Source: Paenibacillus sp. 1001270B_150601_E10 (GTDB taxonomy: Bacteria > Bacillota > Bacilli > Paenibacillales > Paenibacillaceae). Taken from it: a stretch of DNA of 42,097 bases. Position numbers and translations under genes: made by a program. The DNA lies in the NCBI RefSeq assembly GCF_015558675.1, contig NZ_JADMOL010000006.1, positions 287,204-329,300 on the forward strand. Reading direction: 5' to 3'. Under the pieces are notes generated by a model. The model was not told the DNA's origin, did no database searches, and saw only the letters and a list, made by a program, of their open reading frames with translations. Positions 23,286 to 31,107 of the stretch are shown in pieces; position 1 is the first letter of the stretch; each line of letters starts with the position of its first letter.

Positions 23286-23615
23286 TCATAGGAGCGCAGA
23301 GCCTCGCTGCGACTGCCAGGGTAATCCGATATTATACAATCCTTGTATCGGACTTACCCCTTTTTTATGGATCGGAAATCCTCCTTCTGAGATAACCCCC
23401 TTGATTGCGACCCAATCGTAATCCGGCATAAAGCCTGTAGCCCAGATGATGCTGTCGCATACGCGTTTTGATCCATTTTGAAACGTGCAAGCCTCATTCT
23501 GTATCTCGATCAATTTCGGCATGAGCTGGATTTGTTGATTGCAAATCAACATGTGGAGCTCCTGGTGAAAGACCGGGTCTTTCTGCGCCTTAAACCACTT
23601 TCCTCGTAAAGTTCC
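23286..23615 (-). pseudogene. C-terminal-region remnant of a flavin-dependent monooxygenase
   Basis: About 109 residues are open in one frame. They match the late part of CzcO/FMO-like flavoproteins: RGKWFKAQKDPVF, then SIIWATGFMPDYDW (the ATG motif), GVSPIQGLYNIGLPWQSQRG. Intact relatives are about 350-400 residues long and have an N-terminal FAD Rossmann motif GxGxxG. Here an in-frame TGA at 23618-23616 precedes the fragment, and the N-terminal two thirds is missing from the flanking DNA. The end (after RGSALL) is also early. No ribosome site is evident. A decayed gene rather than a functional small protein. Confidence 0.8.
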
Positions 23616-23779
23616 TCATGTAATCTCACCATTATTATACTCAAATGGATGTTTGAATGTATCGAAAGCAACCTTACAATATCGTCATATCGCCGTAAGC
23701 CTATTCTATGTCATGATTATCCCCTATTCGTTAAACTAATGGCACAGAGAATATCAAACTTAAAGCAGGTGATTGCGAG

Positions 23780-24175
23780 ATGAAACCAGTCAAAGTAATA
23801 ATATACGCCGTTCTTGTCATTTCTGTGGTAATTGGAGTACTCATGGCATCCAATATTGATTTTGCCAAGCTCAAGAAGCAGATGAATACGACTGACATGT
23901 ATGTTGTGGTGACGGAAAATGGAAAAGCAGAGACCATCCAATTTGATGATAAGGATAGCATGACACGCTTCCATTATGTTCAGGAAGCGTACGACAAAAA
24001 TGGAGCTGCGAAGAAAATTACCTTTAGTGCAAATAAAAACCTTCGCTTGAATGCCATTCTTCTTGTAACGGTACAGGAATTAAAAGATGCTGATGGCCAT
24101 TATTTAATTGGCAGCTACGAAGAAGTTCAAGCTGATCTAGTGCCTGAAAAAACAAAAATAAAGCTTGGACTGTAA
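23780..24175 (+). CDS. YxeA-family (DUF1093) exported protein
   Basis: Small protein of 131 aa with one N-terminal hydrophobic segment (VIIYAVLVISVVIGVLMA, residues 5-22), either an uncleaved anchor or a signal peptide. The soluble domain resembles Bacillus YxeA: DMYVVVTENGKAETIQFD, then RFHYVQEAYDKNGAAKKITFSA, and NLRLNAILLVTVQELKD. Function of the family is unknown; YxeA in B. subtilis lies next to antimicrobial-peptide sensing and export genes. Start ATG with AGGTGATTG upstream. Monocistronic, with a weak terminator at about 24236. Confidence 0.82.
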   Translation: MKPVKVIIYAVLVISVVIGVLMASNIDFAKLKKQMNTTDMYVVVTENGKAETIQFDDKDSMTRFHYVQEAYDKNGAAKKITFSANKNLRLNAILLVTVQELKDADGHYLIGSYEEVQADLVPEKTKIKLGL

Positions 24176-24233
24176 TCGCACCTCTTCTCGAACACAGAAC
24201 GAATGAAAGTTAACCTCATTAACTGGTATAACA

Positions 24234-24293
24234 AAGACACCTTTCGGATGTTACTTTCCTATTGGATAGGGAGTTCATCATGAAGGTGTTTTT
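24234..24293 (+). terminator. weak terminator-like hairpin after the YxeA-family gene
   Basis: ACACCTT (24237-24243) pairs with AAGGTGT (24283-24289), then TTTTT. The loop is about 39 nt, so the structure is only moderately convincing. Confidence 0.4.
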
Positions 24294-24397
24294 CTATAGT
24301 GCGTCTACTCTTTTAAAATATAGCTCACTATGTTACGTTTTAGTATGATAGTCTAGATCTATCAAAAATGACATTCGATATCAGTGAGGTAAGCAAG

Positions 24398-24865
24398 ATG
24401 TTAAGAGAAATCGAACAACGAGACAATCAACAGGTGGAGAAACTGATTCGAACCTGTCTGATCGAATTCGGCGCGAACAAATCAGGCACTGCTTGGGCAG
24501 ATCCTAATCTAGGAAGCTTCTATGAATTGTATCAGACACCGAAATCAAAATACTGGGTAGTCGAGCATGATCGCAACATTATTGCAGGCTGCGGAATTGG
24601 ACCAATTGAAGGCTTCCCTCAGGTATGCGAGCTGCAAAAAATGTACGCGCTGAAAGAGACGCGTGGATCAGGCATTGCGAACGAATTGCTTCAAACCGCA
24701 CTAGCGTTTGCTAAGATTCACTATGAGAAGTGCTATCTGGAAACGTTAAGCAACATGACTGCAGCCAATAGGTTTTATCTTAAGCACGGGTTCGAAGCCA
24801 TGGATAAGCCGCTTCAAGAATCTGAGCATTATGCATGTGATATGTGGTATATCAAATCATTGTAA
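24398..24865 (+). CDS. GNAT-family N-acetyltransferase
   Basis: Cytoplasmic acetyl-CoA-dependent transferase of 155 aa. The GNAT core is complete: CELQKMYALKETRGSGIANE gives beta4 and the Q/RxxGxG/A pyrophosphate loop (RGSGIA). LETLSNMTAANRFYLKHGFE is the beta5-alpha4 region. The start at 24398 is preferred because TGAGGT lies 8 nt upstream; an earlier ATG at 24368 has no site. A similar arrangement is seen in MarR-fused and YjgM-like acetyltransferases. Acceptor unknown. Followed after 42 nt by the CWC gene, possibly in the same transcript. Confidence 0.85.
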   Translation: MLREIEQRDNQQVEKLIRTCLIEFGANKSGTAWADPNLGSFYELYQTPKSKYWVVEHDRNIIAGCGIGPIEGFPQVCELQKMYALKETRGSGIANELLQTALAFAKIHYEKCYLETLSNMTAANRFYLKHGFEAMDKPLQESEHYACDMWYIKSL

Positions 24866-24907
24866 GCGGACTTTTTTATTGATCATTACGAGAAGGTGGA
24901 CTTAAAC

Positions 24908-25123
24908 ATGACGACTCCTGAGATTGACCCTAAGATCTGTCCTTTATGTGGAAAGCCCAATCATTGCGCTTATCAAGCGGGCAAGCCTCATACCGAGTGC
25001 TGGTGTATGACGACATCGGTGCCTAGGGAACTGTTGGAACGTATACAAGCAGAAAAACGACGCAAAGCATGTGTATGTCAAGCTTGTGTTCTTCAATTCA
25101 AGAAACAAACGTTGCCATCATGA
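24908..25123 (+). CDS. cysteine-rich CWC-family protein
   Basis: Small protein of 71 aa with the CWC pattern: CPLCGKPNHC near the N-terminus, ECWCMT in the middle, and RKACVCQACVLQF near the end, seven or more cysteines that likely bind zinc. The family (PF14375 type) has no assigned role. The ATG at 24908 has GAAGGTGGA 7 nt upstream; an in-frame GTG at 24896 lies in that ribosome site and is less likely. It sits between a GNAT gene and an MFS gene on the same strand, with short gaps (42 and 65 nt), so a small operon is plausible. Confidence 0.85.
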   Translation: MTTPEIDPKICPLCGKPNHCAYQAGKPHTECWCMTTSVPRELLERIQAEKRRKACVCQACVLQFKKQTLPS

Positions 25124-25188
25124 ACGCGTTTATAAAGATTACGAGGTAATGGTTCATTTTGGTTAGTGAACGAGAAAAGGGAGCATAT

Positions 25189-26388
25189 ATGGCATCTCTA
25201 CTACTATTGATCATTTATTTAGCATTTATCAGTCTAGGTCTACCTGATTCTTTGCTAGGTGTAGGCTGGCCTGTCATGCAGGAGGACATGCATCAATCGT
25301 TGGAATCCGCAGGCATTCTGTATATGATCATTGCAAGTGGCACGATTCTTTCAAGTCTTGCAAGCGGATATTTGAACAGAATCTTAGGTACTGGCAAGAT
25401 TACAGCTATCAGTGTTCTACTCACGGCTGCAGCATTATGGGGATACGCCATGTCTCCCTCCATGCTCTGGCTCATCGTATGCTCCGTGCCGCTTGGATTA
25501 GGTGCTGGAGCGGTAGATGCAACGCTGAACAATGTCGTAGCCATGCATTATAAGGCACATCACATGAGCTGGCTTCACTGCTTTTGGGGGATTGGCGCAA
25601 CACTCAGCCCATTTATGATGTCTTATTCCATTGCACATCAAGGCTCATGGCGCGACGGTTATTTGAATATTTCAATTATTCAATTTGTACTAGTAGGCAT
25701 TCTTATTCTCAGCTTGCCTTTATGGTCACGCCTGCAAAGCACGAAGTCAACTTCCGAATCGAACGCGGAAGAATTAACAAGCGATATGGCTCCTAATCCC
25801 CCTATCCGACCGCTGCAAATTAAAGGGGTAAAGATCGGTTTGCTCTCCTTCTTCTTTTATTGCGGAGTCGAGGCGATGATGGGACTTTGGGGCAGCAGCT
25901 ATCTCGTTAATACAAAAGGGTTATCGGTATCAACAGCTGCGCAATGGGTCTCGCTCTTCTACGGAGGCTTGACGGTTGGCCGATTCCTAAGCGGCTTCAT
26001 TACGTTAAAGCTAAGCAACCGGTTGATGATCAGATGCGGACAGATTACGGCAGTAGTTGGTACGGTGGCGCTTGTTCTCCCTCTTCCCACTGTCTACTCG
26101 CTTATTGGATTCATCTTGATCGGTTTAGGATTGGCGCCCATTTATCCTTGCATGCTGCATGAGACCCCTGTCCGCTTCGGACGGGAACATTCTCAATCGA
26201 TCATGGGGATTCAAATGGCCGTTGCCTATACAGGCACCACATTCCTGCCACCTTTGCTCGGATTATTAGCGAGTCAATATAGTACGGGCATCTTTCCATA
26301 TGCCGCGCTTCTATCCGCAGGTGTCCTGCTTCTAAGTTCGGAGCTGCTTAACCGTATCCTTTCGAATCGAATTCAAAGGAACGTATAG
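25189..26388 (+). CDS. MFS transporter (FucP/sugar-type fold)
   Basis: Membrane transporter, 399 aa, 12 predicted segments. It starts with MASLLLLIIYLAFISLGLPD and the LPDSLLGVGWPVM stretch seen in FucP-like MFS proteins annotated in Bacilli. Other features are GLGAGAVDATLNNVVA in TM4 and HCFWGIGATLSPFMM in TM5; the latter resembles the helix region of hexose/fucose transporters. A charged, serine-rich loop near residues 185-205 divides the halves. The ATG at 25189 with AAAAGGGAG upstream is preferred over a frame extension to 25159. A terminator follows at 26491-26520. Sugar import or export cannot be decided from sequence. Confidence 0.85.
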   Translation: MASLLLLIIYLAFISLGLPDSLLGVGWPVMQEDMHQSLESAGILYMIIASGTILSSLASGYLNRILGTGKITAISVLLTAAALWGYAMSPSMLWLIVCSVPLGLGAGAVDATLNNVVAMHYKAHHMSWLHCFWGIGATLSPFMMSYSIAHQGSWRDGYLNISIIQFVLVGILILSLPLWSRLQSTKSTSESNAEELTSDMAPNPPIRPLQIKGVKIGLLSFFFYCGVEAMMGLWGSSYLVNTKGLSVSTAAQWVSLFYGGLTVGRFLSGFITLKLSNRLMIRCGQITAVVGTVALVLPLPTVYSLIGFILIGLGLAPIYPCMLHETPVRFGREHSQSIMGIQMAVAYTGTTFLPPLLGLLASQYSTGIFPYAALLSAGVLLLSSELLNRILSNRIQRNV

Positions 26389-26709
26389 AGCCGAAGTGAT
26401 TGACAGCAGGTCACAAGCTTGCAGCAGCAAATGTAGCTGATCAGATGATGAATGCAACATCATCGACTAGGAGCATGTATGCTGAAAATGAAAAAGAGCA
26501 GCTTTTGCTGTTCTTTTTTTCATTTGAGAACAAAAAAATGCGAAATGACATTGAAGTTGTGATCTATCTCTCCTTGTCGCGGCTTCAGCCTGTGATAGAT
26601 TCATATAATAGATATTTTCGAACGTGGATGTATAGTTATTGCCATTTTCCCACATAAATAGGGGATGAGCTATCGTTTCATGGTTTCGTTTTGGTTAAGG
26701 AGGTCATCT
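26389..26709 (+). other. intergenic stretch without a gene
   Basis: Holds the terminator at 26491-26520 and, before it, a GATGATG/CATCATC stem (about 26444-26464). After it come an ATCTATC/GATAGAT inverted repeat and a TATAAT-like element around 26604-26609 that could belong to the amino-acid permease promoter. No reliable coding frame, T-box or riboswitch was recognised. Confidence 0.5.
26491..26520 (+). terminator. intrinsic terminator after the MFS gene
   Basis: AGAGCAGC pairs with GCTGTTCT around a TTTT loop (one G-U pair), preceded by A-rich DNA and followed by seven T. Confidence 0.85.
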
Positions 26710-28098
26710 ATGAGTTCATTGTTTCGAAAAAAACAGCTAGCCCATATGCTTGCTCAAAGCGAGAAAAAAGAGCTGGCACGTACGATGTCTTTAATGGATC
26801 TAATCTTTCTTGGGGTTGGATGCGTTATTGGGACGGGGATCTTTGTCGTTACTGGTGTAGTGGCGGCTGAATCATCGGGGCCCGCAATCATTCTATCCTT
26901 TGTACTGGCTGGAATCGCCTGTGCGCTTGCTGCTTTCTGTTATGCGGAATTCTCTTCAGCCGTACCGGTATCAGGAAGTGTGTATACATACACTTATGCT
27001 ACCTTAGGGGAATTGTTCGCCTTTTTGATAGGATGGGACTTGATGCTGGAGTACGTTCTCGCGATATCCGCTGTATCAACAGGATGGTCGGCTTATTTTC
27101 AGTCGCTGCTGGCTGGCTTTGACATTCATATTCCTGCAATTCTGACTTCTGCTCCAAGCATGGGCAAAGGCGGACTTATTGATCTGCCTGCAGTGCTTAT
27201 CATTCTTCTTATTACTGCGCTGGTCAGCAAAGGTGTGAAGGAGAGCATCAAGTTCAACAATTTCATGGTGTTTGTGAAGTTAGCGGTAATCTTACTTTTT
27301 ATCTTTGTTGGCGTGTGGTACGTGAAGCCAGACAACTGGACCCCCTTTGTCCCATTCGGATTTAACGGCATTATTACCGGTGCTGCAACGGTGTTTTTTG
27401 CTTACATCGGCTTTGACGTGATCGCCACAGCTTCAGAGGAAGTAAAGGATCCAAAGAAAACCATGCCGATTGGGATTATTGCATCCCTCCTCATCTGTAC
27501 ATTGTTATACATGACCGTATCAGGAGTATTAACCGGTATGATCTCCTATACAGAGTTGAACGTAGGTGCGCCTGTTGCTTTAGCCTTGAATTCCGTTGGA
27601 CAGAATCAAGTGGCTGGTATTATCTCTGTTGGTGCTGTATTTGGGATCACAACGGTTATCTTGGCTCTTATCTACGCGCAGGTACGCCTTTCCTATGCAA
27701 TGAGCCGTGACGGTTTGCTGCCTAAAATGTTTGCTAGGGTTAATAAGAATACACATACTCCATTCAAAAACACGTGGCTTACCGGCTTCGTCGCAGCAGG
27801 CATTGCTGGCTTTGTGGACCTTACGACTTTGGCCCATTTGGTCAATATGGGGACACTTGCGGCGTTTACGCTGATCTCGATTGCAATCATTGTATTAAGA
27901 AAGAAATTTCCGGATCTGAAAGCATCTTTCAGAGTACCTTTCGTACCCGTGCTGCCAGCAATCAGTGCTTTGCTGTGCATTTATCTTGCATCAAGCTTGC
28001 CGCTGATTACATGGATTTCCTTTGTTATCTGGATTGGCATTGGAAGCTTGATCTACTTCAGCTATTCCCGCAAAAGGAGCCACTTGAATCAAAAATAG
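26710..28098 (+). CDS. APC-family amino-acid permease (cationic amino acid transporter type)
   Basis: Membrane amino-acid permease of 462 aa with about 12 segments. A cytoplasmic start SSLFRKKQLAHMLAQSEKKE is followed by TM1 with the substrate-loop motif GVGCVIGTGIFVVTG, the unwound helix of LeuT-fold carriers. SGSVYTYTYATLGELFAFLIG and FFAYIGFDVIATASEEVKDP match YfnA/CAT-type permeases. The ATG at 26710 follows AAGGAGG at 6 nt; the frame is open to 26665 without a site. A strong bidirectional terminator ends it. Substrates of this subfamily include branched or cationic amino acids; the specificity here is not proven. No T-box was recognised upstream. Confidence 0.9.
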   Translation: MSSLFRKKQLAHMLAQSEKKELARTMSLMDLIFLGVGCVIGTGIFVVTGVVAAESSGPAIILSFVLAGIACALAAFCYAEFSSAVPVSGSVYTYTYATLGELFAFLIGWDLMLEYVLAISAVSTGWSAYFQSLLAGFDIHIPAILTSAPSMGKGGLIDLPAVLIILLITALVSKGVKESIKFNNFMVFVKLAVILLFIFVGVWYVKPDNWTPFVPFGFNGIITGAATVFFAYIGFDVIATASEEVKDPKKTMPIGIIASLLICTLLYMTVSGVLTGMISYTELNVGAPVALALNSVGQNQVAGIISVGAVFGITTVILALIYAQVRLSYAMSRDGLLPKMFARVNKNTHTPFKNTWLTGFVAAGIAGFVDLTTLAHLVNMGTLAAFTLISIAIIVLRKKFPDLKASFRVPFVPVLPAISALLCIYLASSLPLITWISFVIWIGIGSLIYFSYSRKRSHLNQK

Positions 28099-28106
28099 CC
28101 CTATTC

Positions 28107-28133
28107 AAAAGCCCGCGCATGCTGCGGGCTTTT
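28107..28133. terminator. bidirectional intrinsic terminator
   Basis: AAAAGCCCGC (28107-28116), 7-nt loop, GCGGGCTTTT (28124-28133). A perfect 10-bp stem with A/T tracts on both sides, between convergent genes. Confidence 0.93.
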
Positions 28134-28146
28134 ATTGTACTTGGGC

Positions 28147-28458
28147 TCAATCACCGATTCTTTCAAGGTACAAATTTTTCGTGAAGCCGCCGTTCGCTGC
28201 TGCTTTCTTCTCGCGCAGCTCTTCTAATTCAGCTTTGCTGACGCCGCTTATTCTTGCGATGCTCTGTACGACTTCCAAGATGTCAGCGAGCTCTTCTATG
28301 GTACGATCTGCTTTATACTCGTTCACTTCTTCATCCAGTTTACGAATTAATCCCTCAAGATAATCCTCATCACTAAGCGTCTTGATCTCGTATTTGAGAC
28401 CTTGCTCGTCTAGAATAGCTGGTATACGGTCTCGAACAACCTTATGTCCATTGCTCAT
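28147..28458 (-). CDS. MazG-like nucleoside-phosphate pyrophosphohydrolase
   Basis: Small all-alpha NTP-pyrophosphatase-fold protein of 103 aa. It opens with SNGHKVVRDRIPAILDEQG, the conserved phosphoribosyl-ATP-pyrophosphohydrolase-like start. Acidic metal-binding residues follow in KLDEEVNEYKAD and TIEELADILEVVQSI (ExxxE...ExxxD pattern). It likely hydrolyses non-canonical nucleotides. The ATG at 28458 has AAAGGA upstream; earlier in-frame starts up to 28497 do not. It lies 43 nt downstream of the phosphatase gene on the same strand, probably the last gene of a short operon (29769 to 28147). Confidence 0.85.
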   Translation of the reverse strand: MSNGHKVVRDRIPAILDEQGLKYEIKTLSDEDYLEGLIRKLDEEVNEYKADRTIEELADILEVVQSIARISGVSKAELEELREKKAAANGGFTKNLYLERIGD

Positions 28459-28501
28459 TAAATCATTCCTTTCTTTATTCATAAATCCCCAGCTCATTCC
28501 G

Positions 28502-29209
28502 TTATCCTTTCACAAACGCTGTTCTGTACGTTCCCTCTTCAAAGATCAGCATGTTAAGCTGCTTGCCATAGGCACAGCCCCCATCAATCCCTATCTTGCC
28601 ATCGCTAAACCAAATATCCGATGATGCATGAAGTTTGCTCGTCTTTGTATGTCCGAACACAACCATCTTCGCGAGCTCAAGCTTGGCATGATGAAACTCA
28701 TCACGGATGTACATAAAATCATGCTCAGGTTGATCCTGCCACCTTGCATATTTAGGATTGATCCCTGCATGTACGAAGATATGGTGCTCGTCCTCATAAT
28801 ACAGAGGCAGCTTCTCGAGAAACTGGATGTGGCGAGCATAATGTTTTCTAATGTATTGAATTTTGGCATTGGAGGTGGTTAAAGGCTTTGGAGGCTTGCT
28901 GGCTTTCATATAGCTCGAAAGAGTTGCGACACCCCCATATTTGAGGAAACGCGCCTTCGTATCGGGAAGATTCGTGCGAATGAGCTGGACAAAGCGATGG
29001 TCATGATTCCCTCTAAGTGCTATCGCTCCGTGATCTTGAACAAGCTCCATGACGCGATCGACCACCTCTTTGCTATGAGGCCCGCGATCTACATAATCCC
29101 CAAGCAGGATGAGCTTATCCTTTGCAGCATTATAACCCTCCTGCTCCAGCAACCGATTGAACGGCTTGATACAGCCGTGAATATCACTCACAATCAGAGT
29201 CCGTCTCAT
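28502..29209 (-). CDS. PPP-type metallophosphatase (serine/threonine phosphatase fold)
   Basis: Cytoplasmic phosphoesterase of 235 aa with two-metal catalytic motifs in order: SDIHGC (8-13), LLGDYVDRGPHSKEV (35-49), and LRGNHDHRF (about 65-73). Two later metal-binding histidines occur in IFVHAGINPKYARWQDQ and VFGHTKTSKL. This matches PrpA/ApaH-like phosphatases, which can act on phosphoproteins or dinucleoside polyphosphates. The start ATG overlaps the end of the DUF1697 gene by 4 nt (ATGA), so the two are coupled. Which substrate it uses cannot be told. Confidence 0.88.
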   Translation of the reverse strand: MRRTLIVSDIHGCIKPFNRLLEQEGYNAAKDKLILLGDYVDRGPHSKEVVDRVMELVQDHGAIALRGNHDHRFVQLIRTNLPDTKARFLKYGGVATLSSYMKASKPPKPLTTSNAKIQYIRKHYARHIQFLEKLPLYYEDEHHIFVHAGINPKYARWQDQPEHDFMYIRDEFHHAKLELAKMVVFGHTKTSKLHASSDIWFSDGKIGIDGGCAYGKQLNMLIFEEGTYRTAFVKG

Positions 29210-29769
29210 CGCAGATCCCTCGCTTCAATCATGGACGCAAGCTTCAATACCGTCTTCCAATTACGGATTGTCGCAGGCGACCCCAATTTGTGCAGCTGGC
29301 TTCCAAGCTTTGCATGCCGGATGCTATCATGATACAGCAAATATACTTCACGACCAATGATCTGATATTGCTCAGCATCATTCTCGTAAGGCCTTAGAAG
29401 CTCTATTTCTTCTGCCGTTGGCTGCTTGAGCAAAAAGGCGACATGCAGGCACTCACCCTGTGCGGTTGCTTCAGCGGACTTGATCTCTGCTGCTGTGAAA
29501 GGACAATGATTAGCCACTTGGAGAAGCTCCTTTCCTGTTCGAAGCACGACGGTAACTGAAAAACCGAATACGTTTCTGATCTCTTCCTCAATCCTTGTTT
29601 GTAAGCTGCATTCATCTTGATCCGTTTCAAATAGGACATTCCCGCTTTGTATGTACGTTTCTACGTTTTTCAAGCCAATGGATTCACACAACTGCTTTAA
29701 GTCAGCCATCTTAATCTTGTTATGGCCGCCTACATTAATTCCTCTTAGCAATGCTAAAAATGTCGTCAT
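29206..29769 (-). CDS. DUF1697 family protein
   Basis: Cytoplasmic protein of 187 aa. The N-terminus FLALLRGINVGGHNKIKMAD and the following VETYIQSGNVLFET are the hallmark of the DUF1697 family, which is widespread in bacteria and without a proven function. The C-terminal part has YLLYHDSIRHAKL and the RNWKTVLKLASM segment, also family-typical. ATG with GGAGGAAC upstream. It forms a coupled pair with the metallophosphatase gene downstream (4-nt overlap) and follows a DUF4177 gene by 15 nt, so these probably share a transcript. Length and motifs are complete. Confidence 0.88.
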   Translation of the reverse strand: MTTFLALLRGINVGGHNKIKMADLKQLCESIGLKNVETYIQSGNVLFETDQDECSLQTRIEEEIRNVFGFSVTVVLRTGKELLQVANHCPFTAAEIKSAEATAQGECLHVAFLLKQPTAEEIELLRPYENDAEQYQIIGREVYLLYHDSIRHAKLGSQLHKLGSPATIRNWKTVLKLASMIEARDLR

Positions 29770-29784
29770 CGCAGTTCCTCCAGA

Positions 29785-29979
29785 TTATTTTCTTCGTTTG
29801 AAGACCACGATAATATCTCGAGATGCTCCTTGCGACTGACTTGTATCGAAGCAGGAAACCAACTCCCAGCCTTGGCTTCCAAACTCATTCAGTTCATCCT
29901 GAAACTCCTGTTCATCAATTTTCCCTCCCAAAAAACCGCCAGTTGCATATTTAAGTGTGCGATATTCCCATTGTTCCAT
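29785..29979 (-). CDS. DUF4177 family small protein
   Basis: Small soluble protein of 64 aa. It begins MEQWEYRTLKYATGG, continues with LNEFGSQGWELVSCFD and ends in DIIVVFKRRK. The W-E-Y start, GWELV centre and FKR end are the pattern of DUF4177, whose role is unknown. ATG with AAAGGAGAATCATT upstream, a very good site. It lies 15 nt before the DUF1697 gene, probably as the first gene of a four-gene minus-strand unit reaching to 28147. Confidence 0.85.
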   Translation of the reverse strand: MEQWEYRTLKYATGGFLGGKIDEQEFQDELNEFGSQGWELVSCFDTSQSQGASRDIIVVFKRRK

Positions 29980-30124
29980 AATGATTCTCCTTTGTAGTTA
30001 GGCTTGATTGCTATCCAGCAAAATTCTTCCGAAAAGGTTATTATTAACTTCGACCTTAGCCCCTTTATTACCTGCTTGTCACGAATTCACAAAGCAAAGG
30101 TCACAAATAATTGACTAAGATTAC

Positions 30125-30164
30125 GAAAAAAGACGCCTACAACCTCAATGGGAGGAAGTAAGCG
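30125..30164 (-). terminator. intrinsic terminator of the SDR gene
   Basis: Minus strand: CGCTTAC (30164-30158) pairs with GTAGGCG (30140-30134) with one T-G pair, and an inner CCTC/GAGG stem. TCTTTTTTCG follows. It lies about 65 nt after the SDR stop. Confidence 0.75.
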
Positions 30165-30228
30165 CCACATGATAGTGACATTGATAAACATTCTATTTAT
30201 CTGTCCATCAGGCTTATGAATATGTGGA

Positions 30229-30978
30229 TTATTTGAAAGAAGCATAGCCTTGGTCAGCCATAACAACACTGCCGTTAATTGCTTCTGCATCTTTTAAGGA
30301 AATCAAGTACACCGTATTAGCAACCGTTTCAGGCTTAGTCAATTCCCCACCGATGACTTTAGCACGCATGCTGTCGAGCATGCCACGATCCTTAAAGCCT
30401 TGAATAATCGGAGTATCAACAGCCCCAGGAGCCACAGCCACAACGCGAATGCCGTAAGGTGACAATTCTAGCGCAGCAGACTTACTCATCATGATTACAG
30501 CGCCTTTCGTTGCATGATAAGCAAATGTACCCGGGGAAGCCAAGAAACCAAAGACAGATGCTGTATTAATAATGACGCCATGGATGCCTAACTTTTTCAT
30601 CTTATTGCCTGCTGCGATAATGCCGTAAGCGACACCATGCTGGTTTACATTAATAGTACGATGATACAGATCCATATCTTGCGTCAGCACTGGACCTGCG
30701 CCGCCAATACCCGCGTTATTGAACATCACGTCGATTCGGCCGTAGAGCTCAACGGCTTTCTCGACAAGCGCTTCGACTTCCTCGAGCTTCGTCACATCTA
30801 CTTTTACAAATTCCGCTTCTCCACCAGTGCTGCGAATGAGCTCAACCGTCTCTTGGCCGCCTTTTTCATTAAAGTCTGCGACAATGACGCGATCTCCTTC
30901 TTTTGCAAACTTGATACATGTTTCTCTACCAATCCCACTTGCTCCACCTGTGATAACAGCCACTCGTTGTGTAGACAT
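30229..30978 (-). CDS. short-chain dehydrogenase/reductase
   Basis: Classical SDR of 249 aa. The NAD(P) site is TGGASGIGRE (residues 10-19) with D in VIVADFNEKGG, suggesting NAD(H) preference. NNAGIGG lies near 86-92, the catalytic serine in INTASVFGF, and YHATK gives Tyr and Lys of the active site. The C-terminal region is typical (VAPGAVDTPIIQGF). The substrate is not determinable. ATG with a weak GGGGG site. It is divergent from a LysR gene 129 nt away, which probably controls it. Terminator at 30125-30164 confirms a single-gene transcript. Confidence 0.9.
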   Translation of the reverse strand: MSTQRVAVITGGASGIGRETCIKFAKEGDRVIVADFNEKGGQETVELIRSTGGEAEFVKVDVTKLEEVEALVEKAVELYGRIDVMFNNAGIGGAGPVLTQDMDLYHRTINVNQHGVAYGIIAAGNKMKKLGIHGVIINTASVFGFLASPGTFAYHATKGAVIMMSKSAALELSPYGIRVVAVAPGAVDTPIIQGFKDRGMLDSMRAKVIGGELTKPETVANTVYLISLKDAEAINGSVVMADQGYASFK

Positions 30979-31075
30979 ATAAAATACCCCCGATTCGGTT
31001 AGTAATGTGACAAATGTCCTTGCTTGAATTTATTGTAACTCTGATTTATCATTAAGAATATTTAAACCTATTTAT

Positions 31076-31092
31076 GTAATGTTAACTATTAC
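31076..31092 (+). promoter_or_regulatory. dyad upstream of the LysR gene, possible autoregulatory site
   Basis: GTAAT-N7-ATTAC with GTTAAC in the middle, 15 nt before the LysR start codon and between divergent genes. LysR proteins usually bind such AT-rich dyads in the intergenic region and repress their own gene. Confidence 0.45.
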
Positions 31093-31107
31093 TTAAGGAT
31101 GATGCCG

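Noticed and set aside
26400-26657. Plus-strand frame of about 85 codons between MFS and APC genes
   Set aside because: It spans a clear intrinsic terminator, has no ribosome site, and its composition follows the hairpin sequence.
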